A stretch of DNA of 64,000 nt, taken from assembly GCF_014873755.1 (NCBI RefSeq), contig NZ_JADBEG010000001.1:2296501-2360500 (forward strand). Direction: 5' to 3'. Positions within the stretch are counted from its first letter, which is position 1; every line of letters begins with the position of its first letter. This stretch comes from Amycolatopsis lexingtonensis. GTDB lineage: Bacteria > Actinomycetota > Actinomycetes > Mycobacteriales > Pseudonocardiaceae. The notes under the pieces were generated by a model, which worked only from the letters and a program-made list of their open reading frames with translations, had not been told where the DNA came from and did no database searches. The translations under genes and the position numbers were made by a program. Of this stretch, positions 48,274 to 57,979 are shown piece after piece.

Positions 48274-49122
48274 GTGAACCCGAACGCCACGGCCGACGAC
48301 CGCCCGGAGATCCACCGCGCACTCGCCCGGATGCGGGACGCGACCGGCCTGCCGATCACCTTCGGCGGTGAAGTGGGCGCCGGGCGGCAGGTGAAGCTGA
48401 GCCAGATCGCGGGCCCGAACACCGGCGCGCTCCGGGGCGTCAGCCTCGAGTACGGGCGCGGGCTCGGCGGGAAGGCGGTGGCGCAGCGGCGGCCGGTCGT
48501 CGTCGACGACTACGTGCGCTCCCCCGGCATCAGCCACCACTACGACCACATCATCGTCGCCGAGGGGCTGCGCGCGATGGTCGCCGTGCCGGTGGTGGTG
48601 ACGCGGACCGTGCGCGGCGTGCTCTACGGCGCGTTGCGCAGTTCGATGCCGCTGGGCGACCGCGTGGTCCAGTCCGTCGTGGAGTCGGCGCGGGAGCTGG
48701 AGCAGAGCCTGGCCGTCCGCGACGAGGTGACCCGGCGGCTCGCCTGGCTCGACCGCTACGACGCGACCGACTGCCACCGGCCGCACTGGGAACTGGTCCG
48801 CGAGGCCTACGCCGAACTGCGGATCCTGACCCAGAGCGTCGACGACCCGGTGCTGCGCGCCCGCGTGCGCTCGGTCTGCGACACGCTGTCCGCCGTCGCC
48901 GGCCGCCCGGCGCGGACCGGGACCGTGCCGTCGCTGTCGGCCCGCGAGCTCGACGTGCTCGCCTGCGTCGCGCTCGGCTGGACCAACGTCCAGATCGCGG
49001 ACGATCTCGGGCTCACCGCGGAAACGGTGAAGAGCTACCTGCGCAGCGCCATGCGCAAATTGGTGGCGCGCAGCCGGATGGAGGCCGTGGTCACCGCCCG
49101 CCGGTTCGGTCTTCTCCCGTGA
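48274..49122 (+). CDS. GAF-like LuxR-family regulator
   Basis: A 282-residue regulator with an N-terminal GAF-like sensor (YGRGLGGKAVAQRRPVVVDDYVRSPGISHHYDHIIVAEGLRAMVAVPVVV is typical) and a C-terminal LuxR helix-turn-helix (LSARELDVLACVALGWTNVQIADDLGLTAETVKSYLRSAMRKLVARSRMEAVVTARR). The GTG start has GAGGAGG a few bases upstream. It diverges from an acyl-CoA synthetase; small carboxylates or their CoA esters are possible signals. Confidence 0.83.
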   Translation: MNPNATADDRPEIHRALARMRDATGLPITFGGEVGAGRQVKLSQIAGPNTGALRGVSLEYGRGLGGKAVAQRRPVVVDDYVRSPGISHHYDHIIVAEGLRAMVAVPVVVTRTVRGVLYGALRSSMPLGDRVVQSVVESARELEQSLAVRDEVTRRLAWLDRYDATDCHRPHWELVREAYAELRILTQSVDDPVLRARVRSVCDTLSAVAGRPARTGTVPSLSARELDVLACVALGWTNVQIADDLGLTAETVKSYLRSAMRKLVARSRMEAVVTARRFGLLP

Positions 49123-49133
49123 GGGTACCGGAT

Positions 49134-49151
49134 GCGGTACGGTAGTACCGC
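49134..49151. promoter_or_regulatory. Inverted repeat, candidate TetR operator
   Basis: GCGGTAC and GTACCGC flank a 4-bp centre, 41 bp before the TetR gene's ATG. The 18-bp size and place fit autorepression. Confidence 0.55.
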
Positions 49152-49191
49152 GCGCCGCTTCGAACCCGGGCGTGTGCGAGGCTACGGAACC

Positions 49192-49824
49192 ATGACCGCG
49201 AAGCCACCTTGGATGACGCCACCGGGAGCGCGCACGGCGCGAAGCCGACGCATGTCCGACGCCAAGCGCGAGGAGCTGATCCTGCGCCTGGAGCGGCTTT
49301 TCCTGGACGAAGGCTTCGCCCGGCTGACCGTCGACGACCTGGCCAGCAGGCTCCAGTGTTCGAAGTCGACGCTGTACGCGGTGGCCGGCAGCAAGGAACA
49401 GCTCGTCGTCGTCGCCGTCCGGCACTTCTTCCAGGAGGCGGCCGCGCGGGTCGAGGAGAAGGTCGGCCCGATCTCCGATCCCCCGCAGCGCATCGCCGAA
49501 TACCTCTCCGGGCTGGGCGCGGAACTGCGGCGGATGTCGCCGGAGTGCTACGCGGACCTGCTCACCTTCGAGGCCACCGCCGAGCTGTACGCGCGGCATT
49601 CGCTCGCCGCCGCGCACCGCGTCCGCGAGTCCATTCAGGACGGTGTCGCCTCGGGCGCGTTCCGCGCGGTCAACGCGGACTTCGTCGGCGCGGCGGTCAG
49701 CCTGCTCATCGACGGCATCCAGCACGGCGAACTGCTGGACCGGTCGGGCCTGTCGATGGCCGACGCGTACACGGAACTGGGGGCGCTGGTGCTCGCCGCG
49801 CTGACCAACCAGACGGCGAAGTAG
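49192..49824 (+). CDS. TetR-family regulator
   Basis: A 210-residue repressor with a helix-turn-helix (KREELILRLERLFLDEGFARLTVDDLASRLQCSKSTLYAVAGSKEQLVVVAVRHFF) and a C-terminal ligand-binding domain of the TetR_C type (SPECYADLLTFEATAELYARH...FVGAAVSLLIDGIQHGELLDR). The ATG at 49192 avoids including the operator-like palindrome in the coding region. The next gene on this strand is 520 bp away, so it is probably monocistronic. Confidence 0.85.
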   Translation: MTAKPPWMTPPGARTARSRRMSDAKREELILRLERLFLDEGFARLTVDDLASRLQCSKSTLYAVAGSKEQLVVVAVRHFFQEAAARVEEKVGPISDPPQRIAEYLSGLGAELRRMSPECYADLLTFEATAELYARHSLAAAHRVRESIQDGVASGAFRAVNADFVGAAVSLLIDGIQHGELLDRSGLSMADAYTELGALVLAALTNQTAK

Positions 49825-49925
49825 CGCTTTCCGCCAGCGAGATTCCCCTGTCCGCGACCCGTCTGCGTCGGCCAGGACGGCGGCCGACTCGGGTCGGTGC
49901 AGCTCGCAGCGTTGCACCAGCGTCT

Positions 49926-50171
49926 TGAATGAGTCATTCAGGACCTCCGAAGACCTGAATGAGTCATTCAAGACGTGGGGGCGAGCGGGTCACCGACGGC
50001 AGAGCGGCCCGGCCGCGTGACTTTGCCGGGACCCCGGCCGTGATGTCGTGAACGACTCGTTCAGGTCGTCTGGTGAGGTGAACGACCCGTTCATGACGTG
50101 CGGGCAGCCGGATCGGCCGTGCTGATCCGACTTTGCCGGGGCCCTGCCGGGTGTCTTGAATGAGCCATTCA
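49926..50171. repeat. Five copies of a 15-bp palindrome
   Basis: TGAATGAGTCATTCA at 49926 and 49956, TGAACGACTCGTTCA at 50049, TGAACGACCCGTTCA at 50079 and TGAATGAGCCATTCA at 50157: consensus TGAAYGASYCRTTCA. The first four form two pairs, each 30 bp apart. GACTTTGCCGGG also occurs twice between them (about 50020 and 50128). The 520-bp gap 49825-50344 holds no gene; its last part must carry the promoter of the CocE operon. Confidence 0.8.
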
Positions 50172-50344
50172 GGACACGCGACGGGCCGCCGGCGAGACCG
50201 GACGCGCCGCGACAGCACCGCCGGGGCCACGTCTCACCTTCGCGAGGGCTTGCGCCGTCGCGGCGTCTGTGTCTAACGTACGGAATCCGGTACTGAAGTA
50301 TTCGATCTCGTACCCACGCGATTCCGGCGACAGCGGAGGCGAAG

Positions 50345-52210
50345 ATGCCTGCACGCACGGACACCGAACGACGCCACGGAGTCGTGCTCCGGCGCGACGT
50401 CCGGATCCCCACGCCCGAACCGGGAGTGTCCCTTTCGGCCAACCTGTTCCTGCCCGACGGGCCGGGCCCGTTCCCGCTGCTGGTCACCGTGCTGCCCTAC
50501 CGGCGGGACATCGCGGCGCTGAACGGGTCGCCCACCGAACGCTGGTTCGCCGAGCGGGGCTACGCGTCCCTGCTCGTCGACCTGCAGGGCACCGGCTCCT
50601 CCGACGGCGTCCCGCGGCCGCCGTTCGACCCCGGGGAGGCCGACGACGCGCTCGACGCCATCCGCTGGGGTGCCGGGCAGGCGTGGTGCAGCGGCGCGGT
50701 CGGTATGTGGGGCGGTTCCTACGGCGCCATCACGACCTTGCGCACCGCCGCCCGGCGCCCCGAAGCGCTCAAGGCGATCATCGCGCTGGAAGGCCCCACC
50801 GATCCCGGCCGCGAATTCGTCCACCCCGGCGGGACGCGCGGCGCCTTCTCGCCGCTGGCGTCGTGGTCGGTGAGCACGCTGTTCAACCAGCTGCTGCCCC
50901 CGGTCGACGACTTCGCCGACCCGGACGAGCAGGCACGCTGGCACCGGCGCCTGACCTTCGCGCCCTACGTGCTCGACCTGTTCCGGAACGGCCCCGGCTC
51001 CCCGGTCTGGCCCCGGCGCCGGATCGACGTCGCGGCCGTGGAGGTTCCCGCGCTGTGCGTCGCCGGCTGGCGCGACCTGTTCGTCGACGGCGCGGTCCGC
51101 GCGTACGAAGAACTGCGCGGCACCAAGGCGCTGATCGCCGGTCCGTGGATGCACGTCATGCCGCAGGAGTGCCCGGTCACGCCGATCGACTTCCTGGAGA
51201 TCGCCCGCTCCTGGTGGGACCGCTGGCTCCTCGACACCGACGACGGCCCGGACTTCCCCGAGGTCCGGCTCCACGTCCAGGGCGACCGGCCGCGCTGGCT
51301 CGCCTTCGACACGTGGCCGCCGGAGGGCTCCGTCCGCACAGAGGACCTGGCCGGCTGGCAGCGCTCCGCCCCGGCCGCGCCGGATCCGGCCACCGGCTTG
51401 CAGTCCGGGCTGTGGGCGACGCCCGCCGGGCAGTTCGGGCTGCCGCTGGACCAGCACGGCGACGACAGCCGCAGCCTCTGCCACACTTCGCCGCCGCTGC
51501 CCCGGCCGCGGCTGATCAGCGGCCGGCCGTCGGTGACGCTCATCCCGGCGTGGCCGCGGGTGTCGGTGAAGCTCACCGACGTCGACCCCGCCGGGCGGTC
51601 GGTGCTGATCTGCGCCGGGATCGCCTGCGGGGGCGAAGGCGAGCTCACCGTGGAGCTGACGCCGACCACCTACGAAGTCGCGGCCGGACACCGGCTCCGC
51701 GTCGTCGTCGCCCCCGGCGACTTCCCCCGGGTCTGGCCGCAGAAGCCGCCCGAGGGCTGGCCGGTGGCGCGGACACTCGCCCTGCCCTACGCCGATCCCG
51801 CACGCGGGGTCGGCTGCTCGATGCCGGAGCCGGCCGAGCCCGCGCTCGCCGGCCTCGAGGACCAGTTGGACGGCGAAGCCGGCGACCAGGCCGCGTCCTG
51901 GGAAGTCACCGAGGACCTCTTGCACGACACGGTTTCCCTGCGCCTGGCGGGCCGGCACCGGATCCGCCCGGAGGACGTGCCCGGCGGGCGGCACACGCTG
52001 AGGGTGGACCAGGAACTCGTCGCCACCGCGCACCGGCTCGAGCCGGACGCGTCCACCGTCACCGGCCACCTCACCGGCACCGTCGACACCGCGACCGGCG
52101 CCCACGTCACCGTCGAAGTCACCGTCACCGCGACCGCGACCACCCTCGACGCCCACGGGAAAGTCGTCCACGACGGCGTTTCCCTGCTCGACCGGCACTG
52201 GCGCGGCTGA
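50345..52210 (+). CDS. CocE/NonD-family hydrolase, first gene of an uptake operon
   Basis: A 621-residue serine hydrolase of the X-Pro dipeptidyl-peptidase/CocE type. The N-terminal alpha/beta-hydrolase has GTGSSDG, nucleophile Ser in GMWGGSYGAI, a helical cap, GWRDLFVDG with the acid, and AGPWMHV with the catalytic His; the C-terminal half is the beta jelly roll (RPSVTLIPAWPRVSVKLTDVDPAGRS). Members cleave esters or amides. No signal peptide, so cytoplasmic. GCGGAGG lies 5 nt before the ATG. It leads an oligopeptide-type importer operon. A paralogue of similar length lies at 61.3-63.2 kb on the other strand. Confidence 0.86.
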   Translation: MPARTDTERRHGVVLRRDVRIPTPEPGVSLSANLFLPDGPGPFPLLVTVLPYRRDIAALNGSPTERWFAERGYASLLVDLQGTGSSDGVPRPPFDPGEADDALDAIRWGAGQAWCSGAVGMWGGSYGAITTLRTAARRPEALKAIIALEGPTDPGREFVHPGGTRGAFSPLASWSVSTLFNQLLPPVDDFADPDEQARWHRRLTFAPYVLDLFRNGPGSPVWPRRRIDVAAVEVPALCVAGWRDLFVDGAVRAYEELRGTKALIAGPWMHVMPQECPVTPIDFLEIARSWWDRWLLDTDDGPDFPEVRLHVQGDRPRWLAFDTWPPEGSVRTEDLAGWQRSAPAAPDPATGLQSGLWATPAGQFGLPLDQHGDDSRSLCHTSPPLPRPRLISGRPSVTLIPAWPRVSVKLTDVDPAGRSVLICAGIACGGEGELTVELTPTTYEVAAGHRLRVVVAPGDFPRVWPQKPPEGWPVARTLALPYADPARGVGCSMPEPAEPALAGLEDQLDGEAGDQAASWEVTEDLLHDTVSLRLAGRHRIRPEDVPGGRHTLRVDQELVATAHRLEPDASTVTGHLTGTVDTATGAHVTVEVTVTATATTLDAHGKVVHDGVSLLDRHWRG

Positions 52211-52237
52211 CCACCCAGCCCCAGCGAAAGGTGCTCC

Positions 52238-53785
52238 ATGTCCTCCCCTGCCGTCCTCACCCGCCGCGACTTCACCGTCGGCGGCCTGCTGCTCGCCGCC
52301 GGCCTGGCCGCCGGCGCGTGCGGCGGGCCGTCCGGTTCCCCCGGCGCGGACCGCACCCTGCGCATCGGCCAGTACTGGCCGCCGACCAGCCTCGACCCGG
52401 CGAAGGCGGGCGGGGAGTCGCAGTTCTTCCTGCAGCCCGCCTACGACCCGCTGATCTACCGCGCCGCCGACGGCGGGTACGAGCCCCGCCTCGCGACCGC
52501 CTGGCGGTACGTGGGCACCGGCAACACCGCCTTCGAGATCACGTTGCGGGACGGCGTGACCTTCAGCGACGGCACCCCGCTGACCGCCGAGGGCCTCAAG
52601 GCGAGCATCGAGCACTTCCGCGCGTCCGCGGGCCAGGCGGCGGCCTTCCTCGCCCCGATCGCCACGATGACCGCGCAGGGACCGCTGGTGCTGCGGCTGA
52701 CGCTGAACCAGCCGCACCCGCTGCTGCCGTCGCTGTTCACGCAGGACTTCCTCGCCGGCGACGTGATCAGCACGCGCGGCGTGGCCGCGCCGGCGGAGCT
52801 CGCGACCCGCACCTCGGGCGCCGGGCCGTACGTCCTGCTGCCCGGCGAAACCGTCGCCAACGACCACTACACCTACGGCCCCAACCCGAAGTACTGGAAC
52901 TCCGCGGGCCGGTTCTACGACCGGATCACCGTCAAGGTCCTGCCCAACGAGAACACCGCCCTCGCCGCGCTCAAGACCGGTCAGGTCGACGTCGTCGCCG
53001 GCAGCTACACCATCGCCGGCGGCGCGAAGGCCGCCGGGTTCGAGGTGGCGTCGAGCCCCGCGATCGTGATGGGGCTGCAGCTCAACGACCGGGCCGGCAC
53101 GCTGTCCCCGCCGCTGGCCGACGTGCGCGTGCGGCAGGCGCTCAACTACGCGGTCGACCGCGCGAAGATCACCTCGGCCCTGCTCGGCGAGTACGGCATC
53201 CCGGTCGACCAGCCCTCGGCCCCCGGGGAGGCCGGTTACAGCGAACAACCCTTCTACACCCACGATCCCGGCAAGGCCCGGCAGCTGCTGGCCGACGCCG
53301 GCCACGGCGGCGGGTTCGAGCTGCCGGTGGTGATCCCGTCCACGCCCGCGTTCCCCGGCGACCTGGCCCAGGCGATCGCGTCGGACCTGCGCGAGGTCGG
53401 CGTCACGCTGCGGGTCACGGCCAAGGAACCCACGGCCGCCAACAGCGCGCTCACCCAGTTCCCGGCGTCCAGCATGGGCTGGGGCGTGCTGCCCGCCTAC
53501 TTCATGGGCCGCGGGCTCTGGCTGAAGGACGCCATCGGGATGAACCCGTTCCACAGCAGCGATCCCGAGCTGGAGCGCCTCGACCGGCAGGCCGCGGCCG
53601 CCGACGAAGCCACCCGGCCCGCCCTCGACCGGAAGGTCATCCGCCGCGTCGTCGAGCTGGGCTGGTTCCTGCCGGTGTGCCTGAGCCCTGGCCTGCTGTT
53701 CTACCGGAACACGGTCGGCGTGGACCCGGTGCCCGGCAAGCCGTTCCCCAGCGTCGCCTCCTGGCACCCGGCCGGCCGGGGATGA
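52238..53785 (+). CDS. Oligopeptide/dipeptide ABC substrate-binding lipoprotein (SBP family 5)
   Basis: A 515-residue exported binding protein. The N-terminus combines a twin-arginine motif (LTRRDFTVGG) with a lipobox (LAAGAC). The body has the family-5 pattern: LRIGQYWPPTSLDPAKAGGES, AYDPLIYRAADGGYEPRLATAW, FEITLRDGVTFSDGTPLTAE, and VRQALNYAVDRAKI. Ligands of this family range from peptides to sugars and nickel; the GH1 gene that follows with an ATGA overlap suggests a glycoside. AGCGAAAGG precedes the ATG. Confidence 0.88.
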   Translation: MSSPAVLTRRDFTVGGLLLAAGLAAGACGGPSGSPGADRTLRIGQYWPPTSLDPAKAGGESQFFLQPAYDPLIYRAADGGYEPRLATAWRYVGTGNTAFEITLRDGVTFSDGTPLTAEGLKASIEHFRASAGQAAAFLAPIATMTAQGPLVLRLTLNQPHPLLPSLFTQDFLAGDVISTRGVAAPAELATRTSGAGPYVLLPGETVANDHYTYGPNPKYWNSAGRFYDRITVKVLPNENTALAALKTGQVDVVAGSYTIAGGAKAAGFEVASSPAIVMGLQLNDRAGTLSPPLADVRVRQALNYAVDRAKITSALLGEYGIPVDQPSAPGEAGYSEQPFYTHDPGKARQLLADAGHGGGFELPVVIPSTPAFPGDLAQAIASDLREVGVTLRVTAKEPTAANSALTQFPASSMGWGVLPAYFMGRGLWLKDAIGMNPFHSSDPELERLDRQAAAADEATRPALDRKVIRRVVELGWFLPVCLSPGLLFYRNTVGVDPVPGKPFPSVASWHPAGRG

Positions 53786-55134
53786 GCGACCCGGATCCGC
53801 TGTTCCCGCCGGGGTTCCGGTGGGGCGTCGCCACGGCCGCCTTCCAGATCGAAGGGGCGTGGAACGCCGACGGGAAGGGACCGTCCAACTGGGACACCCG
53901 GGCGCACCACGCCGGCGGCCTGGCCGGAGGCGCGACCGGCGACGTCGCCTGCGACCACTACCACCGGCTGACCGAGGACCTCGACCTGATGGCCGGGCTC
54001 GGCGTGGGCAGCTACCGGTTTTCCGTGTCCTGGCCACGGGTCCAGCCCGCCGGGCACGGCCGCTGGAACGGGCGCGGGCTGGCCTTCTACGACCGGCTGG
54101 TCGACGGGCTGCTGGCCCGGCGGATCGAGCCGCTGCTCACGGTCTACCACTGGGACCACCCGCAGCCGGTCGAGGACGCCGGCGGCTGGGCCGCCCGAGA
54201 CACCGCGGCCCGGTTCGCCGACTACGCCGAGGGACTCGCCGTCCGGTTCGGCGACCGCGTCCGGCGCTGGCTCACGCTCAACGAGCCGCTTTCGGTGATG
54301 CACGCGGAGCTGAGCGGCCGGCCGGGGCCGCGGGCGCGACGGCACGGGTTGCGGGTGGCTCACCACCTGATGCTCGGGCACGGCCTGGCCGTCCCGCGCC
54401 TGCGGGCGCACGCGCCCGACGCGGCGATCGGGATCAGCCTCAACCTGGCCGGGACGACGCCGGCCACCGACCGGCCGGCGGACCTCACGGCGGCCGACCG
54501 GGCGGAGGCCTACGAGGACCGGCTGTTCCTGGATCCCTTGCTGCGCGGCGACTATCCGCACCTCGACGGCCGGCCGGTGATCGAGGCCGACGAAGCCGAC
54601 CGCCGCCTCATCGCCGCTCCGCTGGATTTCGTCGGGGTCAACTGGTACGCGCCGGCCCGGGTCGCCGCGTCGGCGGCCGGGGTGTTCGGCTACGCCCGGG
54701 TGCCGTTCCCGGACGTGCGCACGAACCTGCTCGGCTGGCCGGTGGCACCGGAGCAGCTCGGCGCGCTGCTGGCCTGGCTGCGCGCGGACTACCCGGAGCT
54801 GCCGCCGATCGAGATCACCGAGAACGGCTACCCCGACGTGGACGAGCCGGACGCCACCGGCTCGGTGCCGGACCTGCCGCGCATCGCGTACCTGCGGGCG
54901 TGCCTGCACCAGGTCCGTGCCGCCCTCGACGCCGGCTCGGACATCCGCGGCTACCACGTCTGGTCGCTGCTGGACAACCTCGAATGGGACCACGGCTACC
55001 GCCCGCGCTTCGGGCTGGTGCACGTCGATTTCGCGACGCTCGCCCGCACGCCCAAGGCGTCTTACCGGTGGTACCGGCAGCTCATCTCCGCCCAGCGGAG
55101 CGACGGGAAGGACGGGCGGGCATGCTCCGGTTGA
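53782..55134 (+). CDS. Beta-glucosidase, GH1 family
   Basis: A 450-residue cytoplasmic retaining beta-glycosidase. Seen: the N-terminal FRWGVATAAFQIEGAWNADGKGPSNWDT, acid/base Glu in LTLNEPLSV, nucleophile Glu in IEITENGYPD, and HVWSLLDNLEWDHGYRPRFGLVHVDF near the C-terminus, all GH1 hallmarks. The ATG overlaps the stop of the binding-protein gene and the gene's end overlaps the permease start by 13 bp. It would hydrolyse a glycoside imported by this transporter. Confidence 0.92.
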   Translation: MSDPDPLFPPGFRWGVATAAFQIEGAWNADGKGPSNWDTRAHHAGGLAGGATGDVACDHYHRLTEDLDLMAGLGVGSYRFSVSWPRVQPAGHGRWNGRGLAFYDRLVDGLLARRIEPLLTVYHWDHPQPVEDAGGWAARDTAARFADYAEGLAVRFGDRVRRWLTLNEPLSVMHAELSGRPGPRARRHGLRVAHHLMLGHGLAVPRLRAHAPDAAIGISLNLAGTTPATDRPADLTAADRAEAYEDRLFLDPLLRGDYPHLDGRPVIEADEADRRLIAAPLDFVGVNWYAPARVAASAAGVFGYARVPFPDVRTNLLGWPVAPEQLGALLAWLRADYPELPPIEITENGYPDVDEPDATGSVPDLPRIAYLRACLHQVRAALDAGSDIRGYHVWSLLDNLEWDHGYRPRFGLVHVDFATLARTPKASYRWYRQLISAQRSDGKDGRACSG

Positions 55135-56063
55135 TCGCGCATCGCCTGGTCGTGTCGGTGGCGCTGGTGTTCGTCGTCTCGCTGGCGGCTTTCCTGCTGC
55201 AGTCCGCCGCGCCCGGCGACCTCGCCCGCGCCATCCTCGGCCAGAACTTCAGCGTCGAGGCGTACGACCAGCTGCGCCACCAGCTCGGCCTCGACCAGCC
55301 CGTGCTGACGCAGTACGGGCAGTGGCTCCGCGACGCGCTGCACGGCGATCTCGGCACGTCGCCGATCAGCGGCCTGTCGGTGGCGGACGAGATCGCCCAC
55401 CGGCTGCCCGTGACACTTTCGCTGATCGGCTGCGCCACCGTGGTGACCGCCTTCGTCGGCGTCGCCCTCGGGGTGGTCAGCGCCGTCCACGGCGGCCGGA
55501 TCGGCCGCGTCGTCGACGTGCTCTCGCTGATCGGCTACGCGCTGCCCAGCTTCTGGTTCGCACTCACGATGGTGACGCTCTTCGCGGTCACGGTCCGGCT
55601 GCTGCCCGCGACCGGGTACGTCTCGCTGGGCACGTCACCCGCCGCGTGGGCGCGCAGCCTGGTGCTGCCGGTCGCGACCCTGGCGCTGCCCGGCATCGCC
55701 GTGTTCGCCAAGCAGACGCGGGACGCGATGCTGGACGCGCTCTCCCGCGACTACGTGACGGCGCTGCGGGCCCACGGCGTCCCCGAGGTGTCGGTGGTGC
55801 TGCGCCACGCGCTGCGCAACGCGGCGATCCCGGTGGTGACCCTGGTGGGGCTGACGTTCATCGGGCTGCTGAGCGGCACGGTGTTCGTGGAATCGGTCTT
55901 CGCCATGCCGGGCCTGGGCGGGCTGGCGGTCCAGTCCACCTCCCTGCACGACATTCGCATGATCCAAGGCGTGGTGGTGGTGTTCACGGTGATCGTCGTC
56001 GCGGTCAACCTGGTGGTGGACCTGGCCTACGGCTGGCTGAACCCGAAGGCGCGGGTCCGGTGA
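55122..56063 (+). CDS. ABC permease DppB-like
   Basis: A 313-residue permease with six predicted membrane helices, the large periplasmic loop after helix 1 (QNFSVEAYDQLRHQLGLDQPVLTQYGQWLRDALHGDLGTS) typical of DppB/OppB, and the cytoplasmic contact loop RDYVTALRAHGVPEVSVVLRHALRNA. GVFVESVFAMPGLGG-type ending (SGTVFVESVFAMPGLGGL) is also diagnostic. Overlaps both neighbours. Confidence 0.9.
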   Translation: MLRLIAHRLVVSVALVFVVSLAAFLLQSAAPGDLARAILGQNFSVEAYDQLRHQLGLDQPVLTQYGQWLRDALHGDLGTSPISGLSVADEIAHRLPVTLSLIGCATVVTAFVGVALGVVSAVHGGRIGRVVDVLSLIGYALPSFWFALTMVTLFAVTVRLLPATGYVSLGTSPAAWARSLVLPVATLALPGIAVFAKQTRDAMLDALSRDYVTALRAHGVPEVSVVLRHALRNAAIPVVTLVGLTFIGLLSGTVFVESVFAMPGLGGLAVQSTSLHDIRMIQGVVVVFTVIVVAVNLVVDLAYGWLNPKARVR

Positions 56064-57979
56064 CCGCGGGCATCGAGGAGTTCGTCGCGCGCGGTGTCCG
56101 GCCCGGGCGGCGGTGGCTCGCCGCGTTCCGCCGCCCGCTCGCGTGGGCGCCGCTGGGGTACCTCGCGCTGCTGGTGGCCGGTTCGGTGCTGGCGCCCGTC
56201 CTCGCGCCCTACAGCCCGGTCACGACCGACCTGGACCAGGTGCTCGCCGGGCCGGGTGCCGCGCACCCCCTCGGCACCGACGCGCTCGGCCGGGACGTGC
56301 TGACGCGGCTGATGTACGGCGGCCAGATCAGCCTGCTGCACGCCGGGATCGTCGTGGTCACCGTCATCGGGGTGGGCGTCACCAGCGGGGTCGTGGCCGG
56401 GTACGCCGGCGGCTGGTTCGACCGGGGGTTCACCTGGGTCGTGGACGTGCTGCTGGCGATCCCGGTCCTGATGACGCTGCTGGTGGTGCTGGCCGTCGTG
56501 GGCGAGCACCAGACCGTCGTGATGATCGCGCTCGGCGTGCTCGTCTCGCCCGGGCTCGCGCGGGTCGTCCGCGGCGCCACCTTGGCCGTGCGCAAGGAGC
56601 TGTACGTCGCCGCCGCGCGGGTGTGCGGGCTGCCGCACCGCCGGATCGTGGCGGCGCACGTCCTGCCGCGGATCGCCGGCCCGGTCATCGTCCAGATCTC
56701 ACTGCTGGCAGGCGGCGCGCTGCTGATCGACGCCGGGCTCAGCTACCTCGGCTTCGGCGCGCAGCCCCCGGACCCGACGTGGGGCGACATGATCGCGCAG
56801 GCCGCGTCGGTGATCGACCGGCAGCCGTGGCTGCTCGTGCCCCCGGGAGTCGTGCTGGGCCTGGCGATCCTCGCCTTCGGCCTGCTTGGCGACGTCGTCC
56901 GGGACGCGACCGCGGACCACCACGCCGAACCGCTGCGCGACCGGCTGCACCGCGCGCACCGGGCGGCCGCGCCGGCGCTGACGCCGCGCGGCGAACCGTC
57001 CACCGCTCTGCTTTCCCTGCGGGACGTCGAGGTCACGCTGTCCGGCGACCGGGTCGTCGTGACGGGCCTGGACCTCGACGTCGGCCACGGCGAAACCGTC
57101 GCGCTGGCCGGCGAATCCGGCTGCGGCAAGTCGATCACCGGCCGCGCGGTCCTCGACCTGCTCCCGGCGGGCGGCGCGGTCACCGCCGGGAGCCTCCTGT
57201 TCGACGGCGCCGACCTGGCACTGGCGGGGCCGCGGGCGGTGCGCCGGCTGCGCGGCTCGCGGATCGCCCTGATCTCGCAGGACCCGGTCGCGGCGCTCGA
57301 CCCGGTGTGCACGGTGGCGAACCAGCTCGGCGAGCTGGTCCGGCTGCGGCACGGCGGCTCGCGGGCTTCGGTGCGCGAACGCGCGCTGGGCCTGCTGCAC
57401 GACGTCAACCTGCCGGCGGCGGTCGCCCGCCGCTACCCGCACGAACTCTCCGGTGGCATGGCCCAGCGCGTCGCGATCGCCATGGCGCTGGCCGGCGAGC
57501 CGAGCCTGCTCATCGCCGACGAGCCGACGACCGCGCTCGACGCCGCCGTGCAGGACGAGGTGCTGGGCCTGCTCGGGCGGCTGCAGGCCGAACGCGGGAT
57601 GGCGATCCTGCTCATCACCCACGACTGGTCGGTGGTCTCCGCGTTCTGCCGCCGCGCGTACGTCATGTACGCCGGGCAGATCGTGGAATCCGGCGCGGTC
57701 GGCGACCTGATGACGCGGCCGCGTCACCCCTACACCGAGGGCCTGCTCGGCGCGATGCCGAGCCGGGCCCGGCCGGGCTCGCGGCTGGCCGCCATCCCCG
57801 GCTCGGTGCCGGAACCCGCGCGGTGGCCGCACGGCTGTCACTTCGCCCCGCGGTGCCCGCTGGCGACGGCCGAGTGCCGCGCGGCGCCGGTCCCCGTCTT
57901 CGAGCCCGCCGCCGGGCACCGGACCCGGTGCCTGTACCACGCCAAGCTGTCCTCCGGAGGGGAACGTGCCTCTGCTTGA
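56060..57979 (+). CDS. Fused ABC permease-ATPase (DppC-DppD)
   Basis: A 639-residue fusion. Residues about 1-290 form a DppC-type permease (LAWAPLGYLALLVAGSVLAPVLAPYSP, the HPLGTDALGRDVLTRLMYGG motif, contact loop YVAAARVCGLPHRRIVAAHVLPRI). After a linker, residues about 312-639 form a DppD-type ATPase: Walker A GESGCGKS, Q-loop LISQDPVAALDPV, signature LSGGM, Walker B LLIADEPTTALD, and the Cys-rich oligopeptide C-terminal segment CHFAPRCPLATAEC. GTG start overlaps the DppB stop. Such fusions are known in actinobacteria. Confidence 0.9.
   Translation: MTAGIEEFVARGVRPGRRWLAAFRRPLAWAPLGYLALLVAGSVLAPVLAPYSPVTTDLDQVLAGPGAAHPLGTDALGRDVLTRLMYGGQISLLHAGIVVVTVIGVGVTSGVVAGYAGGWFDRGFTWVVDVLLAIPVLMTLLVVLAVVGEHQTVVMIALGVLVSPGLARVVRGATLAVRKELYVAAARVCGLPHRRIVAAHVLPRIAGPVIVQISLLAGGALLIDAGLSYLGFGAQPPDPTWGDMIAQAASVIDRQPWLLVPPGVVLGLAILAFGLLGDVVRDATADHHAEPLRDRLHRAHRAAAPALTPRGEPSTALLSLRDVEVTLSGDRVVVTGLDLDVGHGETVALAGESGCGKSITGRAVLDLLPAGGAVTAGSLLFDGADLALAGPRAVRRLRGSRIALISQDPVAALDPVCTVANQLGELVRLRHGGSRASVRERALGLLHDVNLPAAVARRYPHELSGGMAQRVAIAMALAGEPSLLIADEPTTALDAAVQDEVLGLLGRLQAERGMAILLITHDWSVVSAFCRRAYVMYAGQIVESGAVGDLMTRPRHPYTEGLLGAMPSRARPGSRLAAIPGSVPEPARWPHGCHFAPRCPLATAECRAAPVPVFEPAAGHRTRCLYHAKLSSGGERASA

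Noticed and set aside
49926..50171. CRISPR array
   Set aside because: The units are 15-bp palindromes with unequal spacing and no unique spacers of constant length; no cas genes are present in the window.
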